The translations under genes were made by a program, and so were the position numbers. A DNA stretch of 64,000 nucleotides from Deltaproteobacteria bacterium (GTDB taxonomy: Bacteria > Myxococcota_A > Polyangia > GCA-2747355): the NCBI GenBank assembly GCA_020633415.1, contig JACKDQ010000008.1, forward strand, positions 62,001 through 126,000, given 5' to 3'. The notes beneath the pieces are model-generated. The model ran no database searches and was not told the DNA's origin. It worked only from the letters and a program-made list of their open reading frames with translations. Below, piece after piece: positions 44,542 to 53,972 of the stretch; position 1 is the stretch's first letter; each line of letters begins with the position of its first letter.

Positions 44542-46065
44542 ATGGCTCAGATCGTCTTGGCGACGCTCAACGCGCGGTACGGACACGCCTCCTTGGCGCT
44601 GCGCTACTTGTACGCGAACTTGGCTGAGCTGGCCGAGCGCGCTGAGATCTGCGAGTTCACGATCGCCGAACGCCCGGTCGATATCGTCGAGTCCTTGCTG
44701 GCGGGATCGCCGCGGATCGTCGGCTTGGGCGTCTACATCTGGAATGCCAGCCAATCCCTTGAGGTGGTGCGATTGCTCAAGGCCGTTGCGCCTGAGGTCG
44801 TCGTCGTGCTCGGTGGCCCCGAGGTCAGCCACGAGCCAGCGGAGCAAGAGATCGTCGCGCGCGCTGATTATCTCGTCGCGGGCGAGGGTGAAACGGGTTT
44901 TCGTGAGCTTGCTGAACAGCTCCTCGCAGGGCGTCGGCCAGCGCAAAAGGTGCTGACGACGCCGCTGCCGGACGTCAAGACACTGGCATCGCCCTACGCC
45001 CACTACGACGGCGCGGACATTGCCCACCGTTTCATCTACGTCGAGGCCTCGCGCGGTTGCCCGTTTTCCTGCGAGTTCTGCCTCTCATCGCTCGATCAGC
45101 AGGTGCGCACCTTCCCGCTAGAAAACTTCTTGGCGGAAATCGCGTCGCTGATCGGGCGCGGCGCGCGCAACTTCAAGTTTATCGATCGGACCTTCAATCT
45201 TAATATCCGCACTGCCGAGCGCATTTTGCGATTCTTTCTTGAACGGCCGGAGTCAGACCTTTTTCTGCATTTCGAGATGGTGCCCGATCGTTTTCCGGAG
45301 GCACTGCGAGCACTGGTGGCGCGGTTTGCGCCGGGCGCGGTGCAATTTGAAGTTGGGTTGCAGACCTTCAACCGCGAAGTCGCGGCGCGGATCCAGCGGG
45401 ACTATGACGTGCAGCAGGCCGAAGAGAATCTGCGTTATTTGCGCGAGCAGACTGCCGTGCATATCCACGCCGATTTGATCGCCGGCCTACCGGGTGAGAC
45501 GCTAGCGAGTTTCGGCGAAGGATTCGATCGACTGTTGACGCTGCGGCCGCAGGAAATTCAGGTCGGCATCCTCAAGCGTCTGCGCGGTACGCCGATATCG
45601 CGCCACGACCAAGCCTACGGGGTCGTGTTCAACGCCTCGCCACCTTACGAGATTCTGCGCAATGACCTGATCTCGTTTAACGACTTCCAGCGGATCAAGC
45701 GCTTTGCGCGGCTTTGGGATCTTGTCCACAACAGCGGCAACTTCGTGCATACGGCGCCGCTGATCTGGCAGGGGCAGCCCGCCTTCGCGGCCTTCATGAC
45801 GTTTGCCGATTGGTGCTACGAACAGATCGGCCAGTTCGTCGGCATTGGCCTCGAGCGACTGGCTCAACTGCTCTTTCGCTATCTGGACAGCGACGCTGCG
45901 GCCGCGGCGATCGAGGCCGATTATCAACGCAAGCGACGCGGACGGCCGACTTGGCTCGCTGGCTCAACCGATGGGCGGCGTCGCGTTCGGCGTTCGCAGC
46001 TGGGCGAGCGGCAACGGCGTCACACCGGCAACGACGCCAGCGACGGGCCGTGCTCCAAGGCGTGA
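44542..46065 (+). CDS. B12-binding domain radical SAM protein (DUF4080-like)
   Basis: This encodes 507 aa from ATG 44542, 14 bp after tcdA. The N-terminal about 140 residues form a Rossmann-like cobalamin-binding domain (LATLNARYGHASLALRYL, VVVLGGPEVSHEP). The radical SAM core follows with the cluster motif CPFSCEFC (CX3CX2C) at about residue 173. The C-terminal region resembles DUF4080. The Arg-rich tail (RRKRRGRP...) is probably disordered. Substrate unknown; it may modify tRNA or a lipid (inference only). Confidence 0.85.
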   Translation: MAQIVLATLNARYGHASLALRYLYANLAELAERAEICEFTIAERPVDIVESLLAGSPRIVGLGVYIWNASQSLEVVRLLKAVAPEVVVVLGGPEVSHEPAEQEIVARADYLVAGEGETGFRELAEQLLAGRRPAQKVLTTPLPDVKTLASPYAHYDGADIAHRFIYVEASRGCPFSCEFCLSSLDQQVRTFPLENFLAEIASLIGRGARNFKFIDRTFNLNIRTAERILRFFLERPESDLFLHFEMVPDRFPEALRALVARFAPGAVQFEVGLQTFNREVAARIQRDYDVQQAEENLRYLREQTAVHIHADLIAGLPGETLASFGEGFDRLLTLRPQEIQVGILKRLRGTPISRHDQAYGVVFNASPPYEILRNDLISFNDFQRIKRFARLWDLVHNSGNFVHTAPLIWQGQPAFAAFMTFADWCYEQIGQFVGIGLERLAQLLFRYLDSDAAAAAIEADYQRKRRGRPTWLAGSTDGRRRVRRSQLGERQRRHTGNDASDGPCSKA

Positions 46066-46074
46066 GTTGGCTGC

Positions 46075-48645
46075 CTAACAGCCGTTAGGTCCACCCATGC
46101 AGACGCCGGCGGTGCAGGTGTCGGCGGTACAGGGATCGTTGTCGAGGTCGCAGGGTGTGCCCGTCGGCTGGTCGACGTAGTCACACTGACCCGTGCCGGG
46201 GTTGCAGGTGATGCTTTGGCAATCGGGCCAGGCCGGCGTCGGGCAGCTAACGATCGTCGTGGGGTTGACCACGCAGGCCTTCGGCGTCGGCCAGAGCTGG
46301 CAATAGAGCGTTCCGTTGCACTTGTTGCCGTCCTCGAAGGGGGCGCAGTCGGAATCTAGTTGGCATTGGTCGCAAGTGCCGGTGCCTTGGCAGCTGCCGG
46401 ACTTGCAGCTGTCGTTGGTCGTACAGCTATCGCCGTCGTCGCAGCTGCCGCCTTCATTGACGGCGGTCATCGCGCAGCTGCCGCTAGACGGTGCGCAGGT
46501 GTTTTTCGAGCAGGTGCTGTCGTTGGCTGTCGAACAGCTGACGATCGTCGCTGGGTTGACCTTGCAGACGTAGGGGAAGCTGGCCTTGTCGCAATATAGC
46601 GTGCCGTTACAGAGGTCGCCGTCTTCGAGGGCCGCACAGTCAGCGTTGTTTTCACACTGGCAGACCTTCGGCCCGGCGTTGCAGCTGCCGCTCTTGCAGC
46701 TGTCGGCGCTGGTGCAGGGGTTTTGGTCGTCGCAGCTGGTGCCGTCTTGGAGGTTGACCATCTGGCACTTGCCGTCGGCTGGGTTGCACTTGTTCTTGAC
46801 GCAGTCGGTGTCGTTGTCAGCCGAGCAGAACGGTACTGTCGTCGGATCCGTCAGGCAACGATGCGGTACCTTGGTGTTGTCGCAGATCAGCGTGCCGGTG
46901 CAGGGATTGCCGTCCTCTTTGGCGGCACAGTCGGCTTTGCTGTAGCACTCGCAGATGTCGGTGCCGACGCACTGACCCGCCAGGCACTTGTCGTAGTTCG
47001 TGCAGGCGTTGCCGTCGTCGCACGACCCGAGTTCGTTGACCGCTTTCATCTTGCAGAGGCCGTCTTTTGGATCGCAGCTGCTTTCGGCGCAGGCGGTGTT
47101 TGAACCCGGGTCGCACTTGACGACGGTCGCCGTGTTGATCAGGCACTTGTTGGCCGCCTTGTCGCAGAACAGCGTGCCGTTGCAGAGGTTACCGTCCTCG
47201 AAGGGGACGCAGTCGGCGTCGGTTTGACACTCGCATTTGGGATTCGCCTTGCCGACCGACGCGCTACCGACGCACTTGCCAGCGCTGCAGACGTCGTTGA
47301 CCGTACATTGGAAGCCATCGTCACAGGCCTTGCCGTCGGCGACCGGACCGTTTTCACATTTTCCCGTCTTGGGGTTGCAGCTGTAGTCGGTCATGCAAGC
47401 ACCCTCGGGCGAAAGATGATCGCAGGTGACGATCGACGCGGGCAGTAGCTCGCACTTGTGCAAGAGTTCCTTCTTGTTGCACCAGTACTCGCTGCCGTTG
47501 CAGAGATTGTCGTCGGGGTCCTTGCAGTCAGCGTTTTCATGGCAGCGACATTGGTCGAGGCCCGATTGGCAGGCGCCGTCTTTGCAGAAGTCGGAGAAGG
47601 TGCAGTCTGGGTCGAGGTCTTGGCAGGACGCGAATTCGTTGCCCGCCTGCAACACGCACTTGCCCGTCTGCGGGTCGCAGCGGTTCTCCATGCAGGCCTT
47701 GTCGGTCTCGGCGCACTTGACGATCGTCGCCGGATTGACCGCGCACTCATAGGGCACCTTGCTGCGATCGCAGAACAGCGTGCCGTTGCAGAGATTGCCG
47801 TCTTCCTGGCCGGCGCAGTCGTCGTCGGTCTGGCAGCTGCAGAGGTTTTTCGTCGCCTTGCATTTGCCGCCGGCGCAGGTTTCGGTGGTACAGGGATTAC
47901 CGTCATCGCAGGCGCTGCCGGTCTGCTTATCTCTGTAAACGCATTCACCCTTGAGCGGGTCGCAAACGTACTCCGAACAGGGGTTGCTATCATCGGGCGG
48001 GCAACTGATGACGGTCGCGTAGTTCTGCAGGCAAAGGCCGGTCTTGCTGTCGCAGTAGACCGTGCCGTTGCAGAGATTGGTGTCGTCGAGGGCTGCGCAG
48101 TCGTTGTCGGTCTTGCAGAGGCAACTGCCGTCGAGCACGCACTTGGGCACGGTGAAGAATCGCGAAAAGTGCTCGACCTCGGTCAGCGCAAAGCCGCCTT
48201 CGATGCGGGTCGGCAGCGCTTCAAATTGACTCGGGTCATCGGCGCGTGAGCCAACGACCACGAGATCGCTCGAGGTAGAAAAGATCGGGATGCGCAGCGT
48301 GACCGGCTTGGCAAAGCGTGTGCCCGCCGGTTCGAACGCATAGATCAGCGATGCCAGGATGTACTTGGGATCGACCGGCTGAGCGGTGACGCGGGCGACG
48401 ATCTCCACGTCGCTGCCCAGCGCACCTGTCGGCACATCGAGCTGCAAGTCGCCGAGCGCTAGTGCACCGCCATTCTTGCCGACGGTTTGGCGCACTGTGC
48501 TACCGGCCACCGGTTGTGCCGGCGCGCTGACGACCGTTGCTGCATCGGGCACAGCACCGTCGGCGGTGCTTTCTGATTCCAATGGGTTACAGCCAACGAG
48601 GGCGCAGGCGGCGGCGCACGCAGCTATCCTGATCATCGCATGCAT
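46075..48645 (-). CDS. Large Cys-rich repeat lipoprotein with ZU5-like N-terminal domain
   Basis: This encodes 856 aa. The signal peptide ends in the lipobox CALVGC. Residues about 55-165 look like a ZU5-type beta domain (GGALALGDLQLDVPTGAL...). From residue 168 there are seven modules of about 90 residues, each opening with C.C....DC, then NLCNGT.(Y/F)C, then SCDDGN.CT. They are very rich in Cys and Asp and are probably held together by disulfides, as in surface proteins of myxobacteria. A role in adhesion or surface binding is inference. An in-frame start at 48636 is possible. Confidence 0.85.
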   Translation of the reverse strand: MHAMIRIAACAAACALVGCNPLESESTADGAVPDAATVVSAPAQPVAGSTVRQTVGKNGGALALGDLQLDVPTGALGSDVEIVARVTAQPVDPKYILASLIYAFEPAGTRFAKPVTLRIPIFSTSSDLVVVGSRADDPSQFEALPTRIEGGFALTEVEHFSRFFTVPKCVLDGSCLCKTDNDCAALDDTNLCNGTVYCDSKTGLCLQNYATVISCPPDDSNPCSEYVCDPLKGECVYRDKQTGSACDDGNPCTTETCAGGKCKATKNLCSCQTDDDCAGQEDGNLCNGTLFCDRSKVPYECAVNPATIVKCAETDKACMENRCDPQTGKCVLQAGNEFASCQDLDPDCTFSDFCKDGACQSGLDQCRCHENADCKDPDDNLCNGSEYWCNKKELLHKCELLPASIVTCDHLSPEGACMTDYSCNPKTGKCENGPVADGKACDDGFQCTVNDVCSAGKCVGSASVGKANPKCECQTDADCVPFEDGNLCNGTLFCDKAANKCLINTATVVKCDPGSNTACAESSCDPKDGLCKMKAVNELGSCDDGNACTNYDKCLAGQCVGTDICECYSKADCAAKEDGNPCTGTLICDNTKVPHRCLTDPTTVPFCSADNDTDCVKNKCNPADGKCQMVNLQDGTSCDDQNPCTSADSCKSGSCNAGPKVCQCENNADCAALEDGDLCNGTLYCDKASFPYVCKVNPATIVSCSTANDSTCSKNTCAPSSGSCAMTAVNEGGSCDDGDSCTTNDSCKSGSCQGTGTCDQCQLDSDCAPFEDGNKCNGTLYCQLWPTPKACVVNPTTIVSCPTPAWPDCQSITCNPGTGQCDYVDQPTGTPCDLDNDPCTADTCTAGVCMGGPNGC

Positions 48646-48682
48646 AGGGGGAACAACGACGGATTATTGCGAAACTTTCGCC

Positions 48683-50086
48683 CTAGAAGGCCGAGCGGAT
48701 CAGGTTTTCTGGGCTGAATCCGCCGGCGAAGAACAGCCGCAGTACCGGGGCCGCGCGTTGGTCATCGCTGCCGGTGGAAAAGAACTCGTTGGAGCGATAG
48801 ACGCTGGCGCCGAGGGCGATGCCGGCATGCAGGCTGAGATTCTTGCCGCGAAAGCTGCCGCCGAGGGTGCCGAAGTAGCGATCCTGTTGGGGCCAACGGG
48901 CGCGATCGAGCCAGCCCTCGACGGCGTCGCGATCGGCGCTGCTCGAGCGATCGGTCAGGGCGCCGAGATTGAGCGCCCAGCGTTCGGAGAGTTGGATCGC
49001 CGCGCCGAGCGAGACATTGACGACGTTGCGCGTGGCCATCGTCTGCTCCCAGCTCGTCGCGTCAGTAGAGGGCGCGACGCCTGCGCGAAAGCGGCTATAG
49101 GTCATTTGGTAGTTGCCGATCAGCGGGTCGCTGGGAAACAGCGTGAACAACACGTCGGCACGCAACTCAAACCGTGAGCCGACGCGGTAGCTCAGCCCAA
49201 AGCGCAGCTCAAAGGGATCGGGCAGATCGACGGCGGAGATGTCGCCCTCGGAGATGATCGTGCCCTTGTTGTCGTCGAGCAATTCGCGTTCGACGACGCG
49301 CACCGTGCCGCTGCCGCTCAGGCGAAACAGGCTGCCCTTGGCAGACAAGCCCAAGGTCAACGCGCTAAGTGGCGACCACTGCAGCCCGATCACGCCGCTG
49401 CTTGCTACCGAGCGGCGGAACTCGTGGACCTCTTTGTAGCGCATCTGCGAAAGGCCGCTGGTCGGCGAGTTGAGCGACCAGGCGAGCAGCGAATGCCAAC
49501 TCATCTCCGAGACTGCGAAAAAGAAGCTGGCGCCAAAGCGCAGCCCCAAGCGCGGAACGCCGAGCGCGATCGAGGGCCCGAACAGCAGTCGCTTGAAGGT
49601 GTTGCGGCGGCTGAAGCCGGTCAGCGTGTAGCGATCGCTTTGCGGGTCATCGTAGGCATTTTGTTGGTTGACCGAAAAGGACTCGTAGACCGGCACGATG
49701 AACGACAGCGCGGCGGCCGTGCGAACCGCCTTGCCCCAGGCGCGCCCATAGGAAAACGACGTCGGGGCGTAGACAGCGTCGGCGAGGGTTAGGGCGCGGT
49801 CGCGCTCGGTCCAGCCCGGCAGGTATCCGGCGAGCTCGATGTCGTAGTAGCCACGAGAAAAGACCGTCGTCGAGAGCGAGACGCGGTCCTCGGTAAGCGA
49901 GGCCAGCGCCGCCGGGTTGAGATATGCCGAGCCATCGTCAGCATCGCCCGCGACACCCGCTTGGCCCAACGCGGCGCTGTGTGCACCCATCGGTAGGCCG
50001 CGGAGGTTTTGCGCCAACAGCGGAGTCGGCGCGAGTAGGGCGACGACGAGCGCAACACCAGCGAACTTTTCGATCGTTGCGCTCAT
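48683..50086 (-). CDS. OmpP1/FadL-like outer-membrane protein
   Basis: This encodes 467 aa from ATG 50086, whose ATGA overlaps the upstream stop. The signal peptide ends near LLAQ. GAHSAALGQAGVAGDADDGSAYLNPAALAS at residues 25-55 is the FadL/OmpP1 hallmark (G....A.GGA..A...D.SA.+.NPA). The rest is strand-rich. FadL-type barrels take up hydrophobic compounds such as fatty acids or aromatics. It is coupled to a second, similar gene and a lipoprotein gene. Confidence 0.82.
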   Translation of the reverse strand: MSATIEKFAGVALVVALLAPTPLLAQNLRGLPMGAHSAALGQAGVAGDADDGSAYLNPAALASLTEDRVSLSTTVFSRGYYDIELAGYLPGWTERDRALTLADAVYAPTSFSYGRAWGKAVRTAAALSFIVPVYESFSVNQQNAYDDPQSDRYTLTGFSRRNTFKRLLFGPSIALGVPRLGLRFGASFFFAVSEMSWHSLLAWSLNSPTSGLSQMRYKEVHEFRRSVASSGVIGLQWSPLSALTLGLSAKGSLFRLSGSGTVRVVERELLDDNKGTIISEGDISAVDLPDPFELRFGLSYRVGSRFELRADVLFTLFPSDPLIGNYQMTYSRFRAGVAPSTDATSWEQTMATRNVVNVSLGAAIQLSERWALNLGALTDRSSSADRDAVEGWLDRARWPQQDRYFGTLGGSFRGKNLSLHAGIALGASVYRSNEFFSTGSDDQRAAPVLRLFFAGGFSPENLIRSAF

Positions 50087-51495
50087 CGGTTGTCTCCCCA
50101 AAAGCCGACGCTGCCCGAGAGCAGCACCAACAAGCGATGGTCGCGCGCGCTGCGTGGTCGAGGCAGCACCTCACCGTTGTCTTGGGGTTCGCCGCCCAGA
50201 TAGTCACCGTGGCCGTTGATGTATTGCGCGCCCAGATAGAGCGCGCCGCGCTGCCTGCCGAAGCCCGCGCCGAGCGAGATGCCGTAAATGTCGAAGGCGT
50301 AGAGCAACCCCGAGGCTTCGTTGGCGGCCGGCAGAACTCGGGTGGTGTTGTCGATGAATCCGCCGGCGAGTAGCACCATCGGACCGAGATCCAGTTCGAC
50401 ACCGAGCGCTGCGCCCCAGGTTGTGCGGTAGTCGATGAAGTTCTGGTTCTCGCCCTGGTTCTGGCCGGCCTGGGTCCCCTGAAACGCCAGTTGGTCGTAG
50501 GCGATGGTATTGGTTCCACGGCTTTTCAACGCCGCGTGCAATGTCGCGTTGAGTTCGATCACCAGGCGGTCTGGCCAGCGCACCGCGAGGCCCAAGTTGG
50601 TGTCGAACAAGCGCTCTTCAGCGATCTCGCTGAAGTGGTACGTCGTCAACACCCGGGTGCCAGCTGCCGTTCCCGAGGCTTTGCCGTCGACGCGAAATGC
50701 CTGATAGTGCCCCGACGAGCGGCTGTGCAGTCGCACCCGCGGCGGCCTGAGCGACAGGCCCACCGAGAGGTGGCGGCTATGCCATTGCGCGCCCACGTTG
50801 GCGATCAGACCGACGTCGATGCTGTCGCCGATGTCGGTCCAACTCACGCCGAGTTGATCCCAGTTGACGGCGTTGAAGCGATCGAGCGTGCCGGTTTGAC
50901 GCCAACGACCTTCGACCCAGTGAACATAGAGCGACGCACCGAGGCGAAAGCGGGCGGGGAGGGTGACCGCGTAGCCGACGCCCAGGGCATAGGTGTTCTC
51001 GTCTGAGATCCAGTCGAGTTGATGGGCGAGATCGATCAGGCCGGCGCGCCGCAGCGCCGCGCTGTAGTCGGTCGTTTCGCTCGAGAGCGTAAAGAAACTG
51101 AGTGCGAAGACCTGGTGGCCGACTTGGCCTGCTTGGCCGAGGTTGAAAAACAGGCCCAGCGAGGCCGGATAGAGCAGCAGCGTGCGCGAATACCCGGCGT
51201 CGTTGTAGCCCCCCGCGGTCTGCTCGCCAAAGTGATCGTCGACCTGGATCGCATGAAAGCCGTAGGCGTTGAGCGAGAGTGAGAGCGTGTGGCGATCGAT
51301 CGCGCCCAACCCGGCCGGGTTGATCCAGGCGACCGATTCGTCGCTGCCTTGGGCGACGCCGGCGCCGCCCATCAGGCTGGTGCGACCACCTGCTGGCGGT
51401 GCAGCCTCTGCTGCCGCGCTCGAGAGCAACAATGCTCCACAGAGCAGCAGCGTCGATAGTGCGAGTGCGGAGCGATTTGATTGAGCGCAACGCAT
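50083..51495 (-). CDS. OmpP1/FadL-like outer-membrane protein, second copy
   Basis: This encodes 470 aa from ATG 51495, one base after the upstream stop. A signal peptide ends at AEAA. The hallmark GGRTSLMGGAGVAQGSDESVAWINPAGLGAI is stronger than in the downstream copy. Strand-rich sequence follows to the C-terminus. The two barrels share layout but differ in sequence, so they are paralogs, not a recent duplication. They may form one uptake system with the lipoprotein (inference). Confidence 0.85.
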   Translation of the reverse strand: MRCAQSNRSALALSTLLLCGALLLSSAAAEAAPPAGGRTSLMGGAGVAQGSDESVAWINPAGLGAIDRHTLSLSLNAYGFHAIQVDDHFGEQTAGGYNDAGYSRTLLLYPASLGLFFNLGQAGQVGHQVFALSFFTLSSETTDYSAALRRAGLIDLAHQLDWISDENTYALGVGYAVTLPARFRLGASLYVHWVEGRWRQTGTLDRFNAVNWDQLGVSWTDIGDSIDVGLIANVGAQWHSRHLSVGLSLRPPRVRLHSRSSGHYQAFRVDGKASGTAAGTRVLTTYHFSEIAEERLFDTNLGLAVRWPDRLVIELNATLHAALKSRGTNTIAYDQLAFQGTQAGQNQGENQNFIDYRTTWGAALGVELDLGPMVLLAGGFIDNTTRVLPAANEASGLLYAFDIYGISLGAGFGRQRGALYLGAQYINGHGDYLGGEPQDNGEVLPRPRSARDHRLLVLLSGSVGFWGDNR

Positions 51496-51496
51496 C

Positions 51497-52138
51497 CTAC
51501 TGTCCCGCCGAGATTTTTGCGCGAAACTCACCGACGACTCCTCGCGGTGTCTTGTCCATCACCGTTTGCTCGACGCTAATCCGCACGTCAGTGCTGGTCA
51601 GCACGGGCTTGTTCTGATCGAGGTCGACGAAGGCCAGGGCAAACGCCCCCTCGGGGAGGGTGGTTTGTGTTGTGCCCGAGGCGAAGTTTCGTTCGGCGAT
51701 ATAGAGCTGCATCACCAACCGCTTGGAGAGCGCGGTAAACGTGATCGACGACCCCGTAAACCAGACCTTGGGGTCGGCAAGAAAGCCCAACGCGCAGGTC
51801 GTTGCCAAGTAGCCGATCTCGAAGCCGTCGGTGATCTCGATGCCCAGTGCGGCAACGGTTGCCGGATCGAGTCCGAGGATCATGTAGCCGCGCGCATCCT
51901 TGAGCTCAGTGCGCTCGAGGCAATAGAAACTTCCCCAGGCCTGAAAGCTCGTTTGTCGCTGGGCAACGTCGAACAGACAGCGGTTGGTAAAGGCGTTACA
52001 GACATACCCCGCGCGGCAGTCGGCCGAGCGCGCGCAGAACGCACCGTCTTGCTCGGGGGCACAGGCCCAGATCGATGCTGCGCAGCAAAACAGCAGCACC
52101 TGGCGGGGGACTTGGCGAAGAAACCGTGGCTCGCTCAT
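51497..52138 (-). CDS. Lipoprotein with short Cys-rich N-terminal motif
   Basis: This encodes 213 aa from ATG 52138, which has GAGGAG 5 bases upstream. The lipobox is ASIWAC. The mature N-terminus has a small disulfide-type motif (CARSADCRAGYVCNAFTNRC), also seen in many myxobacterial lipoproteins. The rest is beta-rich with no known domain. Its stop lies one base from the start of the following FadL-like gene, so it heads a three-gene operon. Confidence 0.78.
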   Translation of the reverse strand: MSEPRFLRQVPRQVLLFCCAASIWACAPEQDGAFCARSADCRAGYVCNAFTNRCLFDVAQRQTSFQAWGSFYCLERTELKDARGYMILGLDPATVAALGIEITDGFEIGYLATTCALGFLADPKVWFTGSSITFTALSKRLVMQLYIAERNFASGTTQTTLPEGAFALAFVDLDQNKPVLTSTDVRISVEQTVMDKTPRGVVGEFRAKISAGQ

Positions 52139-52253
52139 CGACGCTCCTCGGGGCCGCTTGCTCAGGCTGCCTGGATCACAACCACAGCTGTCGAGTTTTG
52201 ACAACCGTTGGGACTAGGCGGCGTGGAGCACGTCGGCGATCTAGCGCGGCGAT

Positions 52254-52823
52254 CTAGCGCGGTCGACGCTGTGGGCTGTGCGGCAACGAGAGATAGTCGG
52301 CGACGTGGTCGAGATCGATGATCAGCTCGAACTCGACGCTCGAACCCGCGTGATCATCGACGGTGAATTTGACGTTGTGCAGCTCCGGATGCTTGGCGAT
52401 GCCGCGGCGGATCGCTTTTTCCGCCGCACCGATCAGCAGCGCTGCGGCCGCTCCTGCGAGCCCGCCAGCCGGCTTGAGGTAATCGGCAAGCGGGACCGCC
52501 ACCGGCTGATCGATCGCACTCCAGGGCAATAGCAGCGGTTTGCAGAACATTCGTTCACCGAACCAGGGGACCAAACACAGGCCGCGATCGCAGGCTAACG
52601 CGCGAAAGCCTTGTTTGAAGATCACGTTGCCGACCCGCAACCGGGCAAGTTGTTGCCAGGCTGCGTCGATCTTCGGGGTACGACAGCGATAGCGCGCGGC
52701 TAGCCGACGCCAACCGCTGACCTTGGCGCCGATCGCCGAAAAGGCCAGCCAGATCGTCGCCATGCCCAGCAGCAACAGCAGCAACAGGACGAACACCAAC
52801 GACAGGTCGATCAGCACGCTCAT
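52254..52823 (-). CDS. Membrane-anchored protein of unknown function
   Basis: This encodes 189 aa from ATG 52823. A strongly hydrophobic segment (SLVFVLLLLLLLGMATIWLAFSA) at residues 7-30 anchors it. The cytoplasmic or periplasmic part has a PH-like or small beta-domain pattern (LARLRVGNVIFKQGF...LVPWFG) but no family is recognised. A 23-codon ORF overlaps its start by ATGA. Confidence 0.6.
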   Translation of the reverse strand: MSVLIDLSLVFVLLLLLLLGMATIWLAFSAIGAKVSGWRRLAARYRCRTPKIDAAWQQLARLRVGNVIFKQGFRALACDRGLCLVPWFGERMFCKPLLLPWSAIDQPVAVPLADYLKPAGGLAGAAAALLIGAAEKAIRRGIAKHPELHNVKFTVDDHAGSSVEFELIIDLDHVADYLSLPHSPQRRPR

Positions 52824-52891
52824 CGATCCGGCCGCTCGCTTAAGCCCAGGCCGAGCAAGAGGATCAGAAGGTGCGCCAGGCGAACTCGCAT
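52820..52891 (-). CDS. Possible 23-aa hydrophobic peptide
   Basis: ATG 52891 opens MRVRLAHLLILLLGLGLSE and ends with a TGA that overlaps the ATG of the next gene. A short, basic then hydrophobic peptide with a coupled stop could be a leader or a real small membrane protein, but there is no clear RBS. It could equally be chance. Confidence 0.3.
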   Translation of the reverse strand: MRVRLAHLLILLLGLGLSERPDR

Positions 52892-52946
52892 GGCGACATC
52901 TAAGCACGGGTTGCTACGCGGGTGAATCCTTGCGCCCTCGCGCGTC

Positions 52947-53972
52947 CTAGATCGTGCGCTTGCGCAGCTCGTGGAAAAAGGTTTCCGGCGCCACGTTCTC
53001 GCGCTCGATCTCGTCGAGCAGCGTATCGAGCTTGGGTAACAGGCCCGGCGCATCGAGCTCGTCGACCCGCGTGATCAGGTTCAGGCGGCGCGCCAAGATG
53101 AAACGCTGGCGCTGGCGCTCGGGCAGCTCGAGGAAGCGGTCGCACAGCGCCAACAAGCGGGGAAGGTCTGCGGGCAGATCGCCGCGCAGGTTCATCAGCA
53201 GGTTGAGCACGTGATCGCTCTCGATGCGCGTGGTTAGCCCGGTGAGCCCGGCGAGAAAGGTTCTGATCTCTTGCACGATCTGCGCTTCCGACAGCGCTTC
53301 GAATTGCTTTTCGCGCTCGAGGTCGCAAAGCGGGGTGCAGGGGACGACCGCCGTGGTGCGCAGGCGGATAAAGTCGGGCGCGATCTCGCAGAGCGCCGAG
53401 GCCGAGTCCTTGGCGTGCTTGTCGCTCCAGCGCGTGCCGCCCAGCCCGGGCATGATGTACTCGGAGAGCTCGAAGCCGGCTTGCTTGGCGCGCTTGCCCC
53501 CTTCGATCTGCTGGGCGCGCGTCGAGCCCTTTTTCACCAGCTCGAGTACCTCGTCGCAGCCTGATTCCATGCCGACGTGAACGCGGTTGAGTCCGGCTTG
53601 GCGAATGCGCGTGAGATCGGCGAGCGAGCGCTTGGCCAGTGTGTGCGATCGGCCATAGGCCGTGATCCGATCGACGTTGGGAAAGAGCTCGCGGATCGCC
53701 CGACAGATCGTCACCAAGTCGTCGGGCTCGCTGAGGATCGGATTGGCGTCCTGTAAGAAGACCGTGCGCGGTGCATCACCATAGACCCGCTTCATCGCCG
53801 CCAAGTCGGCTAGTACTTCGTCGGCTGTGCGCAGCGAAAACTTCTCGCCCTTGTAGACCGGGCAAAACGCACAGTGGTTCCAGGGGCAGTTGCGCGAGAC
53901 GCGAACCAACATCGATTGCGCCTCTGATGGAGGGCGAATCGGCCCTTGCTCGAATCCGAGTGCACTCATCAT
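52947..53972 (-). CDS. Radical SAM protein
   Basis: This encodes 341 aa. The cluster motif is NCPWNHCAFCPV: the cysteines are spaced CX4CX2C, one longer than the usual CX3CX2C. A TIM-barrel pattern follows (FLQDANPILS, GLNRVHVGMESGCDEVLELVKKG). The opening GPIRPPSEA and the C-terminal helical part with FILARRLNL are shared with uncharacterised bacterial relatives. The reaction is unknown. Confidence 0.8.
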   Translation of the reverse strand: MMSALGFEQGPIRPPSEAQSMLVRVSRNCPWNHCAFCPVYKGEKFSLRTADEVLADLAAMKRVYGDAPRTVFLQDANPILSEPDDLVTICRAIRELFPNVDRITAYGRSHTLAKRSLADLTRIRQAGLNRVHVGMESGCDEVLELVKKGSTRAQQIEGGKRAKQAGFELSEYIMPGLGGTRWSDKHAKDSASALCEIAPDFIRLRTTAVVPCTPLCDLEREKQFEALSEAQIVQEIRTFLAGLTGLTTRIESDHVLNLLMNLRGDLPADLPRLLALCDRFLELPERQRQRFILARRLNLITRVDELDAPGLLPKLDTLLDEIERENVAPETFFHELRKRTI

